Shown: piece by piece, positions 32,030-40,804 of the stretch
Layout of the letters: every line of letters starts with the position of its first letter
How positions within the stretch are numbered: position 1 is the stretch's first letter
Assembly: GCA_934490165.1 (NCBI GenBank)
Contig: CAKSTB010000022.1
Span: forward strand, 1 to 42,640
Origin: an uncultured Ruminiclostridium sp.
GTDB lineage: Bacteria; Bacillota; Clostridia; Oscillospirales; Ruminococcaceae
Reading direction: 5' to 3'
DNA length: 42,640 nucleotides
The notes under the pieces: model-generated
What the model was told of the DNA's origin: nothing
Database searches by the model: none
The model's input: the letters and a program-made list of their open reading frames with translations, nothing else
Made by a program: the position numbers and the translations under genes

Positions 32030-33556
32030 ATGGAATTACAACAGATTATTATGCTGATAACAATTGCCGTCTATCTGATTATGATGGTTGTTGTCGGTGT
32101 AATATGTGCAAAGAAAACTGACAATGTCGGCGACTTCTACCTCGGCGGCAGAAAGCTCGGTCCGTTTGTAACTGCAATGAGCGCGGAAGCATCGGATATG
32201 AGCGGATGGCTTCTTATGGGTCTGCCCGGCGTTGCATATGCAACAGGTATTGCCGATGCGGCATGGACAGGCATAGGCCTTGCGATAGGTACATATCTTA
32301 ACTGGCTTATCGTATCAAAGAGAATAAGAAAGTACTCTCATGTGTGCAATGCGATCACTATACCCGATTTCTTCTCAAGCAGATTCAGGGACAAAAAGAA
32401 GATACTTACTCTTATTTCCGCACTTATAATAATAGTGTTCTTCATTCCTTATACAGGCTCGGGCTTCTCAGCCTGCGGCAAGCTGTTTAACAGCCTTTTC
32501 GGCGCTGATTATCACATTGCTATGATAATAAGTGCCGCTGTAATTATCGCATATACCACTATCGGCGGATTTTTAGCCGCAAGTACAACAGACTTTATAC
32601 AGAGCATCATTATGTCGGTAGCTCTTATTATCGTTGTTATATTCGGTATCTCGTCAGTTGGCGGTATAGTAGAGGTTATGAACAGTGCATATTCTATGCC
32701 CGGCTATTTCTCACTGACACATACTTTTGATGTGCTTAATCAGAAGACAGGCGATTACGGCGCGTTGAGCATATTTTCAACACTTGCGTGGGGACTCGGA
32801 TATTTCGGTATGCCTCACGTCCTGCTGAGATTTATGGCTATAAACGACAGCAAGAAGCTTAAAATTTCAAGAAGAGTTGCTACAGTATGGGTAGTAATTT
32901 CACTTGCAGTCGCTGTATTTATCGGTGTTGTAGGTATGGCTATGACAAAGAACAATGTAATCGATCCGCTTGCAGACCCCGAAACAATAATAGTAGTAAT
33001 AGCAAATCTCCTTGCTAAGGCAGGTCCTCTTGCGGCAATTGTCGGCGGACTTATTATTGCAGGTATTCTCGCGTCTACTATGTCAACAGCGGATTCTCAG
33101 CTCCTTGCGGCTGCTTCATCTGTATCCGAAAACCTGTTCAATGAGGTATTTAAAATCAAGACAAGCGAAAAGTCAGCAATGCTTATTGCAAGAATTACGG
33201 TTATTGTAATAGCAATTGTCGGCATCGTGATCGCGTGGGATCCGAACAGCTCAGTATTCCAGATAGTTTCATTCGCATGGGCAGGCTTTGGTGCGGCTTT
33301 CGGTCCTGTTGTACTGACAGCACTGTTCTGGAAGAGAACAACAAAGTGGGGCGCATTTGCGGGTATATTCGCCGGCGGCGCTATGGTATTCATATGGAAG
33401 TTCCTCGTTCGTCCTCTCGGCGGACTGCTTAACATCTACGAGCTTCTCCCCGCATTTATTGTAGCTCTCGTTGCAATTGTTGTTGTATCGCTTATTGATA
33501 AGAAACCCTCACAGGAAATTATCGATGAGTTTGAGTCGGTAGATGCAGCCGAGTAA
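32030..33556 (+). CDS. putP: Sodium:solute symporter, PutP-like (proline)
   Basis: A 508-aa protein of the SSS family with about 13 membrane segments. FYLGGRKLGPFVTAMSAEAS and DMSGWLLMGLPG are the PutP-type sodium and substrate regions, and STADSQLLAAAS carries the helix-8 sodium ligands. Closest in pattern to sodium/proline symporters. GAAGGGA precedes ATG 32030; an earlier ATG at 31970 lies within the promoter. A strong terminator follows. Confidence 0.9.
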   Translation: MELQQIIMLITIAVYLIMMVVVGVICAKKTDNVGDFYLGGRKLGPFVTAMSAEASDMSGWLLMGLPGVAYATGIADAAWTGIGLAIGTYLNWLIVSKRIRKYSHVCNAITIPDFFSSRFRDKKKILTLISALIIIVFFIPYTGSGFSACGKLFNSLFGADYHIAMIISAAVIIAYTTIGGFLAASTTDFIQSIIMSVALIIVVIFGISSVGGIVEVMNSAYSMPGYFSLTHTFDVLNQKTGDYGALSIFSTLAWGLGYFGMPHVLLRFMAINDSKKLKISRRVATVWVVISLAVAVFIGVVGMAMTKNNVIDPLADPETIIVVIANLLAKAGPLAAIVGGLIIAGILASTMSTADSQLLAAASSVSENLFNEVFKIKTSEKSAMLIARITVIVIAIVGIVIAWDPNSSVFQIVSFAWAGFGAAFGPVVLTALFWKRTTKWGAFAGIFAGGAMVFIWKFLVRPLGGLLNIYELLPAFIVALVAIVVVSLIDKKPSQEIIDEFESVDAAE

Positions 33557-33572
33557 TATCATATAATAAAGC

Positions 33573-33610
33573 AACAGCCGCGGCTTGATGTCGCGGCTGT
33601 TATTGTTTTT
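33573..33610 (+). terminator. Terminator of symporter gene
   Basis: AACAGCCGCG/CGCGGCTGTT 10-bp stem, then ATTGTTTTT. Confidence 0.9.
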
Positions 33611-33623
33611 AGAAACAGTTTGA

Positions 33624-33654
33624 GGCTGTTGCAGTAACGCAACAGCCCCTTTTA
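33624..33654. terminator. Second hairpin between convergent genes
   Basis: GGCTGTTGC/GCAACAGCC 9-bp stem with loop AGTAAC, then CCTTTTACTT. It may stop transcription from either side. Confidence 0.6.
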
Positions 33655-33981
33655 CTTCTTATAGATTTTTATTATCTGCCTCAATTTTACCGTGACATAG
33701 TAGCTTTTACCTTCATTCAGTAAATCATAGATAGTTTTTTCGCATCTGAATGTATGCAGCTTTTCACTGTCGGGATATTTGCAGTCAACAGTGTAATTAT
33801 TGCTGTAAGTCCATTTTGAACGGTTGGAATTAAGTCCTCCGTGCTTTGTTATCCGTTTAAATATCACTCGTATCTGTTTTTTTCTGCCTTTATAGAATAT
33901 ACCGAGTGAAATAAGCAACAAAGCTGAAAGTACAATGCAGATAACTATAACTGTTTGTAAAAGCTGTGATACATTATCCAT
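33652..33981 (-). CDS. Small membrane protein of unknown function
   Basis: 109 aa with one N-terminal membrane helix (9-30), a basic stretch, and a short soluble domain (WTYSNNYTVDCKYPDSEKLH). It starts 2 bp after the kinase stop and is probably co-translated. Last gene of the liv transcript. No family recognised. Confidence 0.65.
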   Translation of the reverse strand: MDNVSQLLQTVIVICIVLSALLLISLGIFYKGRKKQIRVIFKRITKHGGLNSNRSKWTYSNNYTVDCKYPDSEKLHTFRCEKTIYDLLNEGKSYYVTVKLRQIIKIYKK

Positions 33982-33983
33982 GC

Positions 33984-34598
33984 TTACTTATCAAGCACAG
34001 CCATGTAAGCCTTTACAATCTCAACGCACTTATCATAGCTCATACTGCTGGTGTCAAGGCAGAGATTATAGTTTCTTGCGTCAGTCCAGTCACGACCTGT
34101 ATAGTGGCGGTAATATTCACTACGATCCTTATCTTTCTTTTCAATAAGCTTTACAGCGTCCTTACCGTCAAGTCCGTATCTGTCGTAAACGTTCTTGATA
34201 GCGGTTTCGGTATCGGAGTAGATAAACAGCTTTACTACGTCCTTGCGACCCTTTAACACAAAGTCCGCACATCTGCCTACTATCACGGCAGATTTTCCGC
34301 TGTCGGCAATATCGGTTATTATCTTTGCGGTGTAATTGAACAGATTGCGGTCGGAGGTGAAATCCTTATGATCGGGCTCTAAAAGCTCACCGCCATAAAT
34401 CTCTTCGCGGTTGAAGATCGTGTTCTTTACCTTTTCATCAACTCTGCCGAAAAGCTCTTCGTTGATGCCGCTTTCGTCACTTGCCATTCTGATTATCTCT
34501 TTGTCGTAGTACGGAATATCAAGCTCCTTGGCAAGCATCTTGCCTATAGTCTTACCGCCGCTTCCCATTCCTCTTGCGATTGTAATAATACGTCCCAT
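33984..34598 (-). CDS. Cytidylate-kinase-like family protein
   Basis: A 204-aa P-loop kinase of the PF13189 type. GMGSGGKT (10-17) is the phosphate loop, followed by PYYDKEII. A long middle region holds VIVGRCADFVL, and the LID-like arginines are in KKDKDRSEYYRHYTGRDW. Unlike CMP kinase Cmk, this family is of unknown substrate. GGAGGAG precedes ATG 34598. It lies 10 bp after livF. Confidence 0.88.
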   Translation of the reverse strand: MGRIITIARGMGSGGKTIGKMLAKELDIPYYDKEIIRMASDESGINEELFGRVDEKVKNTIFNREEIYGGELLEPDHKDFTSDRNLFNYTAKIITDIADSGKSAVIVGRCADFVLKGRKDVVKLFIYSDTETAIKNVYDRYGLDGKDAVKLIEKKDKDRSEYYRHYTGRDWTDARNYNLCLDTSSMSYDKCVEIVKAYMAVLDK

Positions 34599-34608
34599 AA
34601 GCTCCTCC

Positions 34609-35319
34609 TTATTCGCCGAGATAAGCTTTCTTTACCGAGGCGTCGTTTATAAGATCGGACGCCTTGCCCGAAAGTGAGATCTTACCCGTTTCGAGAACAT
34701 AAGCCCTGTCCGCTATCGAAAGCGCTTTCTTAGCGTTCTGTTCAACCAGCAGGACGGTCGTTCCTGTTTCTCTTATAGTCTGGATTATATCGAAAATATT
34801 GCTTACAAAGATAGGCGAAAGTCCCATTGAGGGTTCGTCCATTACGATGATCTTGGGCTTTGACATAAGCGCTCTGCCCATAGCGAGCATCTGCTGTTCA
34901 CCGCCCGAAAGAGTACCTGCGATCTGTGTTTTTCTCTCAGCCAGACGCGGGAAGCGCTCATATACCATCTGGATATCCTTGCCGATGTTTTCCTTGTCCT
35001 TGCGGGTGAAAGCACCGAGCTTTAAGTTATCAAGAACGGTGAGGTTCTGGAAAATACGTCTGCCCTCGGGAACGTGAGCTATACCCATTTCAACTATCTT
35101 GTGAGCGGGTGTTTTGGTAAGCTCAACGCCGTTGAAGGTTATAGAACCGCTCTTAGCGTGGAGAAGTCCTGTTATTGTATGAAGCGTAGTAGTCTTTCCG
35201 GCACCGTTTGCACCGATAAGCGCGATTACTTCGCCCTCGTTTACTTCAAATGATATGCCCTTGAGGGCGGCTATCATTCCGTAATTTACATAAAGATCCT
35301 TGATCTCAAGCATTGCCAT
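34609..35319 (-). CDS. livF: Branched-chain amino-acid ABC transporter ATPase LivF
   Basis: A 236-aa ATPase. Walker A is GANGAGKTT (36-44), HVPEGRRIFQNLTVLDNL is the LivF-type block, the signature is LSGGEQQML and Walker B is IIVMDEP. It pairs with LivG to power uptake of leucine, isoleucine and valine, or a related substrate. It is fifth in the order J-H-M-G-F. Confidence 0.95.
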   Translation of the reverse strand: MAMLEIKDLYVNYGMIAALKGISFEVNEGEVIALIGANGAGKTTTLHTITGLLHAKSGSITFNGVELTKTPAHKIVEMGIAHVPEGRRIFQNLTVLDNLKLGAFTRKDKENIGKDIQMVYERFPRLAERKTQIAGTLSGGEQQMLAMGRALMSKPKIIVMDEPSMGLSPIFVSNIFDIIQTIRETGTTVLLVEQNAKKALSIADRAYVLETGKISLSGKASDLINDASVKKAYLGE

Positions 35320-35332
35320 TTTGACGTCCCCC

Positions 35333-36091
35333 TTATTCTCCGAGATATGCCGTGATAACTTCGGGATTATTCAGTACATCAGAGGTCTTACCCTGACATA
35401 ACAGCTGACCGAAGTTAAGCACCGACAGCTTTTCACATATACCGGATACGAGCGTCATATCATGCTCGATAAGCAGTACTGTCATATCGAAATTGTCCCT
35501 TACAAAGCGGATCGTGTTCATAAGCTCGACCGTTTCGTTGGGGTTCATACCTGCGGCAGGTTCGTCAAGCAGTAACAGCTTGGGCTCTGTGGCAAGTGCT
35601 CTTGCTATCTCAAGCTTTCTCTGATCGCCGTAAGGCAGGTTTGACGCTAAGAAGTCAGCCTTGTCATCAAGCTCGAAAACGTGAAGCAGCTCAAGCGCTC
35701 TTTTATCCATATCCTTTTCCGTCGAGAAGAAGCGGGGAAGTCTGAATACACCCTCTGCCGTGCTGTACTTGTAGTGGTTGTGAAGTCCGACCTTGACGTT
35801 ATCAAGCACGCTCATTTCCTTGAACAGTCTTATGTTCTGGAATGTACGCGCAATTCCCGCACGGTTGATATCTCTTGTGCTCTTGCCTGTTATGTTCTGA
35901 CCGTCAAGGGTTATAACACCCTTTGAGGGCTTATATACGCCTGTCAGCATATTGAATACGGTAGTCTTGCCTGCGCCGTTAGGACCGATAAGTCCGTAAA
36001 GTTCGCCCTTTTCTATCGAAACATTGAATTCGTCAACTGCTCGAAGTCCGCCGAAGGAGATACCTAAATTCTTTACTTCAAGAAGTGCCAT
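35333..36091 (-). CDS. livG: Branched-chain amino-acid ABC transporter ATPase LivG
   Basis: A 252-aa ATPase. Walker A is GPNGAGKTT (36-44), then the LivG-specific IARTFQNIRLFKEMSVLDNV, a signature-like NLPYGDQRKLEIARAL and Walker B LLLLDEPAAGMNP. ATG 36091 has GGAGG 9 nt upstream; the longer frame starting at 36115 overlaps livM without need. Confidence 0.95.
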   Translation of the reverse strand: MALLEVKNLGISFGGLRAVDEFNVSIEKGELYGLIGPNGAGKTTVFNMLTGVYKPSKGVITLDGQNITGKSTRDINRAGIARTFQNIRLFKEMSVLDNVKVGLHNHYKYSTAEGVFRLPRFFSTEKDMDKRALELLHVFELDDKADFLASNLPYGDQRKLEIARALATEPKLLLLDEPAAGMNPNETVELMNTIRFVRDNFDMTVLLIEHDMTLVSGICEKLSVLNFGQLLCQGKTSDVLNNPEVITAYLGE

Positions 36092-36092
36092 A

Positions 36093-37193
36093 TTACTTGA
36101 CCTCCTTCGTTTCACGCTTGAAAATCTTTAGAACCATGTTTTTAAGTTTTCCGAAGTTCGTTACTATAAATGATCTTGCTTTTTCGTTTGATGTGAGTAT
36201 CATCATAACGATAAGAACGATCGAGTAGATAAGCATTCTGTAGCTGTTGATGCCTCTTAATACCTCGGGGAGAAGTGTAAGGATAACAGCCGCTATAACA
36301 CTGCCTCTGATATTTCCGATACCGCCGAGAACGACAAATACAAGTATCAGTATCGAGAGGTTATAGTCAAACTTTGATGCCTGTAATGTAGCGTAGTTAT
36401 GTGAGTACAGAGCGCCTGCCATACCCGCAAGGAATGCGGTAAGAGCAAAGGTTATCAGCTTGTATTTTGTTATATTAAGACCTACAGACTCAGCGGCTAT
36501 CGAGTTGTCACGGATAGCCTTTACCGCTCTGCCTGTTCTTGAATTGATGAAGTTGTATGAAATGATAAGTGTTATCATCAGCAGTATAAAGCCGACAACG
36601 AATGATGAATCATTCGGAACGCCCTTTACGCCGAGCGCGCCGCGGATTATTTCCGTACCGTCAGCTGCAAGGTTCATATCTGCCTGATTGAGTGCTATGT
36701 GAATTCCATTGCTGTCAACGCCGACATAAAGTGCCGCAAATACGTTCTTGATGATCTCACCGAATGCAAGCGTTACGATAGCGAGATAGTCGCCGTTCAG
36801 TCTTAATACGGGTATTCCTATCAGTATGCCGAATATAGCCGCAAATATGCCGCCGACAAGTATCGCAAGCGGGAAGCGCACCCATTCGACAAGTATTGTT
36901 TCTTTTGTTGCTATTGAGAAAAGTGCGCTTGCATATGCACCGACGCACATAAAGCCTGCCTGTCCGAGGCTCAGCTCACCGAGTATACCGACCGTGAGGT
37001 TAAGCGAAACGGCGAGTATCGAGTAAACGCACAGCGGAACAAGAAGACCGCCTATCTGACTGGAAACATTGCCTGTTGATGAAAGTATCATCATTATAAC
37101 AAACGCAAGCGTTACCATGATGTATGTTGTGAAGCTCTTTTTAGTCTGTGGCTTCAGCATTCTCGTTTTTGCCGAGGTCGTTTTATTATTCAC
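36093..37193 (-). CDS. livM: Branched-chain amino-acid ABC permease LivM
   Basis: 366 aa when read from GTG 37193, which has AGAAGGG at good spacing; the TTG at 37202 is too close to that site. About ten membrane segments, with GELSLGQAGFMCVGAYASAL and the transporter loop near SVGLNITKYKLITFALTAF. It forms the membrane channel with LivH. Confidence 0.93.
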   Translation of the reverse strand: MNNKTTSAKTRMLKPQTKKSFTTYIMVTLAFVIMMILSSTGNVSSQIGGLLVPLCVYSILAVSLNLTVGILGELSLGQAGFMCVGAYASALFSIATKETILVEWVRFPLAILVGGIFAAIFGILIGIPVLRLNGDYLAIVTLAFGEIIKNVFAALYVGVDSNGIHIALNQADMNLAADGTEIIRGALGVKGVPNDSSFVVGFILLMITLIISYNFINSRTGRAVKAIRDNSIAAESVGLNITKYKLITFALTAFLAGMAGALYSHNYATLQASKFDYNLSILILVFVVLGGIGNIRGSVIAAVILTLLPEVLRGINSYRMLIYSIVLIVMMILTSNEKARSFIVTNFGKLKNMVLKIFKRETKEVK

Positions 37194-37214
37194 AAAAACC
37201 AATCCCTTCTGTAA

Positions 37215-38096
37215 TTATACTTTTTCTCTTACCTTCTTGCCAAGTATTCCCGTGGGCTTTATGATAAGAACGAGAATAAGCACCGCAAAAACGATAGCGT
37301 CCGAGAGCTGAGGTGAAATATACGCTCTGCCGAGGATCTCGATAACGCCGATCAAGATACCGCCTATCATAGCGCCGGGTACAGAGCCGATACCGCCGAA
37401 TACTGCCGCAACGAATGCTTTGATACCGGGCATTGCGCCTGTTGTGTTCTGAAGTGTCGGATAAGCCGAGCAGAGAAGCGCACCGGCGATTGCCGCAAGT
37501 CCCGAACCGATAGCGAATGTAAGCGAGATGGTTTTGTTTATGTTGATACCCATAAGCTGTGCGGCGTCCTTGTCCTCCGATACCGCAAGCATCGCACGAC
37601 CGCTCTTTGTCTTGTTGATGAACAGCGAAAGTCCGATAACGATAAGTATCGAAACGATTATTGCTACTATTGCCTCACCTGTGATGACCACCTGTCCGTC
37701 AAAGAGCGAAATGCTCGGAACGTTTACTACAGAGGTGAAGTTTACGGGCTTCTCGCCGAACAGCAGAAGCGCCGAATTCTGCAGGAAGTAGCTGACACCG
37801 ATTGCAGTGATCAGTACCGAGAGTGATGTTGCCTGTCTTAACGGCTTGTAAGCAACCTTCTCTATAACGATACCGAGCACAGTACACGCGACTACTGCGA
37901 TAAGTACCGAGAGATAAGGATTTATTCCGAATGATGTAGTCGAATAGAAAATTACATATCCTCCGACCATGATTACATCGCCGTGAGCGAAGTTAAGCAT
38001 TTTGGCTATGCCGTATACCAGTGTATAGCCGAGTGCTATTACGGCATATATACTGCCAAGGCTTATGCCGTTTATGAGGTTATTGAGAAAACCCAT
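37215..38096 (-). CDS. livH: Branched-chain amino-acid ABC permease LivH
   Basis: A 293-aa membrane protein with about eight segments. ISLGSIYAVIALGYTLVYG, MLNFAHGD (33-40) and the C-terminal coupling region GIKAFVAAVFGGIGSVPGA are typical of LivH. GGAAGG precedes ATG 38096. It follows livJ after a 153-bp gap containing a hairpin. Confidence 0.95.
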   Translation of the reverse strand: MGFLNNLINGISLGSIYAVIALGYTLVYGIAKMLNFAHGDVIMVGGYVIFYSTTSFGINPYLSVLIAVVACTVLGIVIEKVAYKPLRQATSLSVLITAIGVSYFLQNSALLLFGEKPVNFTSVVNVPSISLFDGQVVITGEAIVAIIVSILIVIGLSLFINKTKSGRAMLAVSEDKDAAQLMGININKTISLTFAIGSGLAAIAGALLCSAYPTLQNTTGAMPGIKAFVAAVFGGIGSVPGAMIGGILIGVIEILGRAYISPQLSDAIVFAVLILVLIIKPTGILGKKVREKV

Positions 38097-38179
38097 ATGT
38101 ATACATCCTTCCTTAGTGAAGTTCTAATACTATTTATTATATCACAGCACACAGCCGTTTGCAACATTTTTTTGCAGAT

Positions 38180-38216
38180 AATTCAAAAACCCGACAGACC
38201 ATAGCCTGTCGGGTTT
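38180..38216 (-). terminator. Intra-operon attenuating terminator after livJ
   Basis: Minus strand: AAACCCGACAG/CTGTCGGGTTT, an 11-bp stem with an 8-nt loop, then TTG. It lies between livJ and livH, so part of the transcription would stop here and the binding protein would be made in excess over the membrane complex. Confidence 0.8.
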
Positions 38217-38249
38217 ATTTCTGAATTAAGCTTTCGGGGCTTTATCGGC

Positions 38250-39452
38250 TTAGAGAGCTGAGTAGTTACCATCCTTGATAACAACAGCCTTAGGAGATTT
38301 GGAAACTTCGCCGTTAGCGTTCCACTTCATGCCTGTACCTGTAAGACCGTCATAGCTGAAGTCGGAAGCTGTGATGCCTGCCTTGAGCTTTTCGCAGATA
38401 TCAGAAGCGCTCATATCGCCTGTGATGCCCTGGCTCTCGATGAGCTTAGCGAGGATCTTAACGCCGTCATAAGCGTCAGCCGCGAACTGGTTAGGAGTTT
38501 CATCGCTGTAAGCTGCCTTGTAAGCCTTAACGAAGTCCTGAGTAGCCTGATCCTTAGAGTCAGCTGCGAAAGGTGTTAAGAGCATTACGCCTTCAGCAAG
38601 TGAAGTATCGAAGTTCTTTATAGATGTAAGACCGTCAAGACCGTCACAACCGAAGAACTTAGCTGAGAAGCCTGCGCTCTTGCTCTGGGTGAGGATAAGA
38701 GAAGCCTGCTGATAGTAGATAGGCAGGAATACGAGCTCAGCGCCCTTGTTCTTGCAGTCAGCTATCTGAGCTGAGAAGTCTGTCTTGCTGTCCTTTGTGA
38801 ATGACTGCTCTGAAACGAGCTCAAGACCCTTTGCTGCTGCCTCTGTCTTGAATGCGTTATAGATACCCGAAGAATAAGCATCTGAGCTGTCATAGATAAC
38901 GCCGATCTTTGTAGCAACCTTGTTGTCTGCTATATAGTCGGCAGAAGCCTTACCCTGGTTGGGGTCTGTGAAGCAGATCTGGAAGCAGTTGTCGTTAGCG
39001 ATTACGTCCTGTGCAGAAGCAGAAGGAGTGAACTGGAATATGTTATCTTCCTTAGACTTGTCAACTACAGCAAGGCAAGAACCTGTTGTAACTGTGCCGA
39101 GGAATATCTGCATACCCTGATCCTTAAGTGTGTTGTAAGCGTTAACAGCCTTATCGCCTGAGTCAGCCTCGTCATCTTCAAATACGAGCTTTAACTTGTT
39201 GCCGTTTACACCGCCTGCTGCGTTTACTTCGTCAACTGCAAGCTGGATAGCGTTCTTAACGCCTACGCCGTACTGAGCTGCGTCACCTGTAAGAGGACCG
39301 CTGCCGCCGATTACGATTGTCTTTTCACCGTCAGTTGTACCTGCCGCACTGCCGTTGTCACCGCTTGTTGCGTTTGATGAACAACCGGCGAATGCTGTAA
39401 CTGCCATTGTTGCGGCAGTTGCCATTGCAAGAACTCTTTTAAAATTCTTCAT
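38250..39452 (-). CDS. livJ: Branched-chain amino-acid binding lipoprotein LivJ-like
   Basis: A 400-aa periplasmic-binding-fold protein. The signal peptide ends in the lipobox FAGC with C24, then a serine/glycine-rich linker. IVIGGSGPLTGDAAQYGVGV starts the type I binding fold, which continues through GVIYDSSDAYSSG and FAADAYDGVKIL. Lipid-anchored substrate receptor for LivHMGF. AAGGAGA precedes ATG 39452; the ATG at 39491 is upstream of that site. Codon use is strongly biased, consistent with abundance. Confidence 0.94.
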   Translation of the reverse strand: MKNFKRVLAMATAATMAVTAFAGCSSNATSGDNGSAAGTTDGEKTIVIGGSGPLTGDAAQYGVGVKNAIQLAVDEVNAAGGVNGNKLKLVFEDDEADSGDKAVNAYNTLKDQGMQIFLGTVTTGSCLAVVDKSKEDNIFQFTPSASAQDVIANDNCFQICFTDPNQGKASADYIADNKVATKIGVIYDSSDAYSSGIYNAFKTEAAAKGLELVSEQSFTKDSKTDFSAQIADCKNKGAELVFLPIYYQQASLILTQSKSAGFSAKFFGCDGLDGLTSIKNFDTSLAEGVMLLTPFAADSKDQATQDFVKAYKAAYSDETPNQFAADAYDGVKILAKLIESQGITGDMSASDICEKLKAGITASDFSYDGLTGTGMKWNANGEVSKSPKAVVIKDGNYSAL

Positions 39453-39515
39453 TTTAAATCTCTCCTTGTTCTGATTTTGTATGCCTGACACATACTTAAT
39501 TATCTTTACTCGCTT

Positions 39516-39544
39516 ATATTAACACGGTTTTGCAAGTTTGTCAA
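39516..39544 (-). promoter_or_regulatory. Promoter of liv operon
   Basis: Minus strand: TTGACA (39539-39544), 17-bp spacer, TAATAT (39516-39521). Confidence 0.85.
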
Positions 39545-39779
39545 GGTGAATTTTCACAAAAATAAACTTGCATTTTTGCTTTATTGTAGTCATTTAGTAA
39601 AGTACCTGCATTTATAAGCTCGTTTTCGGCTGTTTTATAGTAGGTTTGCACATAAATAACAGGATTATACGGCACATTGAAAATAAGCAGATAAGCAATG
39701 AACAAACCGAAAAAACGGGTACGACTGTAAGCTTGGTGATATGTTACGGTCGGAGGTAAAAGTTTTGCGGATTTACCAC
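39545..39779. other. Divergent intergenic region, no gene
   Basis: Between the liv promoter and the DtxR-type promoter. No convincing coding frame, riboswitch, operator palindrome or repeat was seen. Confidence 0.6.
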
Positions 39780-39808
39780 TTGAAAATCTTACCGAAACGT
39801 GCTATACT
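39780..39808 (+). promoter_or_regulatory. Promoter of DtxR/MntR-type gene
   Basis: TTGAAA (39780-39785), 17-bp spacer, TATACT (39803-39808), about 47 bp before the start codon. Confidence 0.72.
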
Positions 39809-39855
39809 AATAAAAATATACAAAATCCTTTAAAAAGGTCAGAAAGGATATCGTT

Positions 39856-40227
39856 ATGCAGATACACGAATCGGCAGAGGACTACCTCGAATCCGTACTT
39901 ATATTAAAAAATCAGCTCGGTGATGTAAGATCGATCGATATCGTCAATTATTTCAACTATTCAAAACCCAGTATCAGTGTAGCTATGAAGAACCTGCGTA
40001 TGAACGGTTATGTTACCGTTGATTCAAAGGGCTATATCGAGCTTACCGAAAAGGGCAGAGCAATAGCCGAAAAGATGTATGAGCGTCACACGCTTCTTAC
40101 AAAATGGCTCACGGCGCTCGGAGTTGACGAGAAGATCGCAGTTGAGGATGCCTGCCGTATAGAGCACGTTATAAGCGATGAAAGCTTTGAGGCTATCAAA
40201 AAGCATATTCCCGCAAAACACGAATGA
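39856..40227 (+). CDS. DtxR/MntR-family metal-dependent regulator
   Basis: A 123-aa protein with an N-terminal winged helix (VRSIDIVNYFNYSKPSISVA) and a dimerisation domain. Likely metal ligands by alignment with MntR and DtxR are D9, E12, H78, C100, E103 and H104 (the ACRIEHVIS segment follows DtxR more than MntR). It lacks the SH3-like third domain of DtxR, so it has MntR-like size. The metal, iron or manganese, is unresolved. GAAAGGA precedes ATG 39856. It is probably cytoplasmic and monocistronic. Confidence 0.88.
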   Translation: MQIHESAEDYLESVLILKNQLGDVRSIDIVNYFNYSKPSISVAMKNLRMNGYVTVDSKGYIELTEKGRAIAEKMYERHTLLTKWLTALGVDEKIAVEDACRIEHVISDESFEAIKKHIPAKHE

Positions 40228-40333
40228 TCACTTAACGCCGCACTGCCGGCGTTATATTTGTGCCTGTCTTAAGGTATATGAAAAGTCGATAGCGCATATC
40301 ATAAAAACAAACCGGAAATAAGGCGGTGATACT

Positions 40334-40621
40334 GTGATATGCCATTTCAGCGATATCAGATGTAAAGAAGTGATCAGCATAAAATCGGGCTGTCGCATAG
40401 GGTTTGTCGACGATGTCGAGTTTGACTCCTGTACAGCCGCAATATGCCGTATTATAGTTTTCGGCAAAAGCCGCTGTTTCGGACTGTTCGGCAGGGAAGA
40501 GGACATATTCATAAACTGGTCGGATATTGAGATAATCGGTGAGGATACGATACTTGTCGGCTGTGATTTTCCACATCAACCAAAACGAAAAGGCGGATTG
40601 CTTAAAAATTTGTTTAAATAG
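40334..40621 (+). CDS. YlmC/YmxH family PRC-barrel protein
   Basis: A 95-aa protein read from GTG 40334 behind AGGCGGTG. The sequence HFSDIRCKEVISIKSGCRIG, then DVEFD and CFGLFGREEDIFINW, matches the PRC-barrel YlmC/YmxH family found in spore formers. A basic C-terminal tail (PKRKGGLLKNLFK) is added. Role unknown; family genes are often under sporulation control. Confidence 0.88.
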   Translation: MICHFSDIRCKEVISIKSGCRIGFVDDVEFDSCTAAICRIIVFGKSRCFGLFGREEDIFINWSDIEIIGEDTILVGCDFPHQPKRKGGLLKNLFK

Positions 40622-40647
40622 CACAATAAAAATTTTCGATACGAATA

Positions 40648-40676
40648 TTGATTTGAAACTCCTATTGTGTTATAAT
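40648..40676 (+). promoter_or_regulatory. Promoter of rpsB-tsf
   Basis: TTGATT (40648-40653), 17-bp spacer, TATAAT (40671-40676). Confidence 0.85.
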
Positions 40677-40682
40677 AAAAAG

Positions 40683-40804
40683 GCTGTTGAACAAAGCTGT
40701 TGAACAGCAAATCCACACGTTATGTATAGCGTTCTGCGGTGCTCACGAGCTTGAACGTATCAGCATAGCGGAGGAAAAAACCAAAAATCAAGGAGGACAC
40801 TACC
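40683..40804 (+). other. Long 5' leader of rpsB
   Basis: About 120 nt separate the -10 from the rpsB start. GCTGTTGAACA occurs twice at the beginning of the leader (40683 and 40697), and the second copy can form a GCTG/CAGC hairpin. Such length would fit an autoregulatory leader for S2, but no known motif was identified. Confidence 0.45.

Noticed and set aside
39545..39855. Riboswitch or operator between the liv operon and the DtxR-type gene
   Set aside because: No conserved riboswitch core or strong inverted repeat could be identified; only the two promoters are supported.
40232..40624. 130-codon minus-strand frame
   Set aside because: Antisense to the YlmC/YmxH gene, which matches its family and has a ribosome site.
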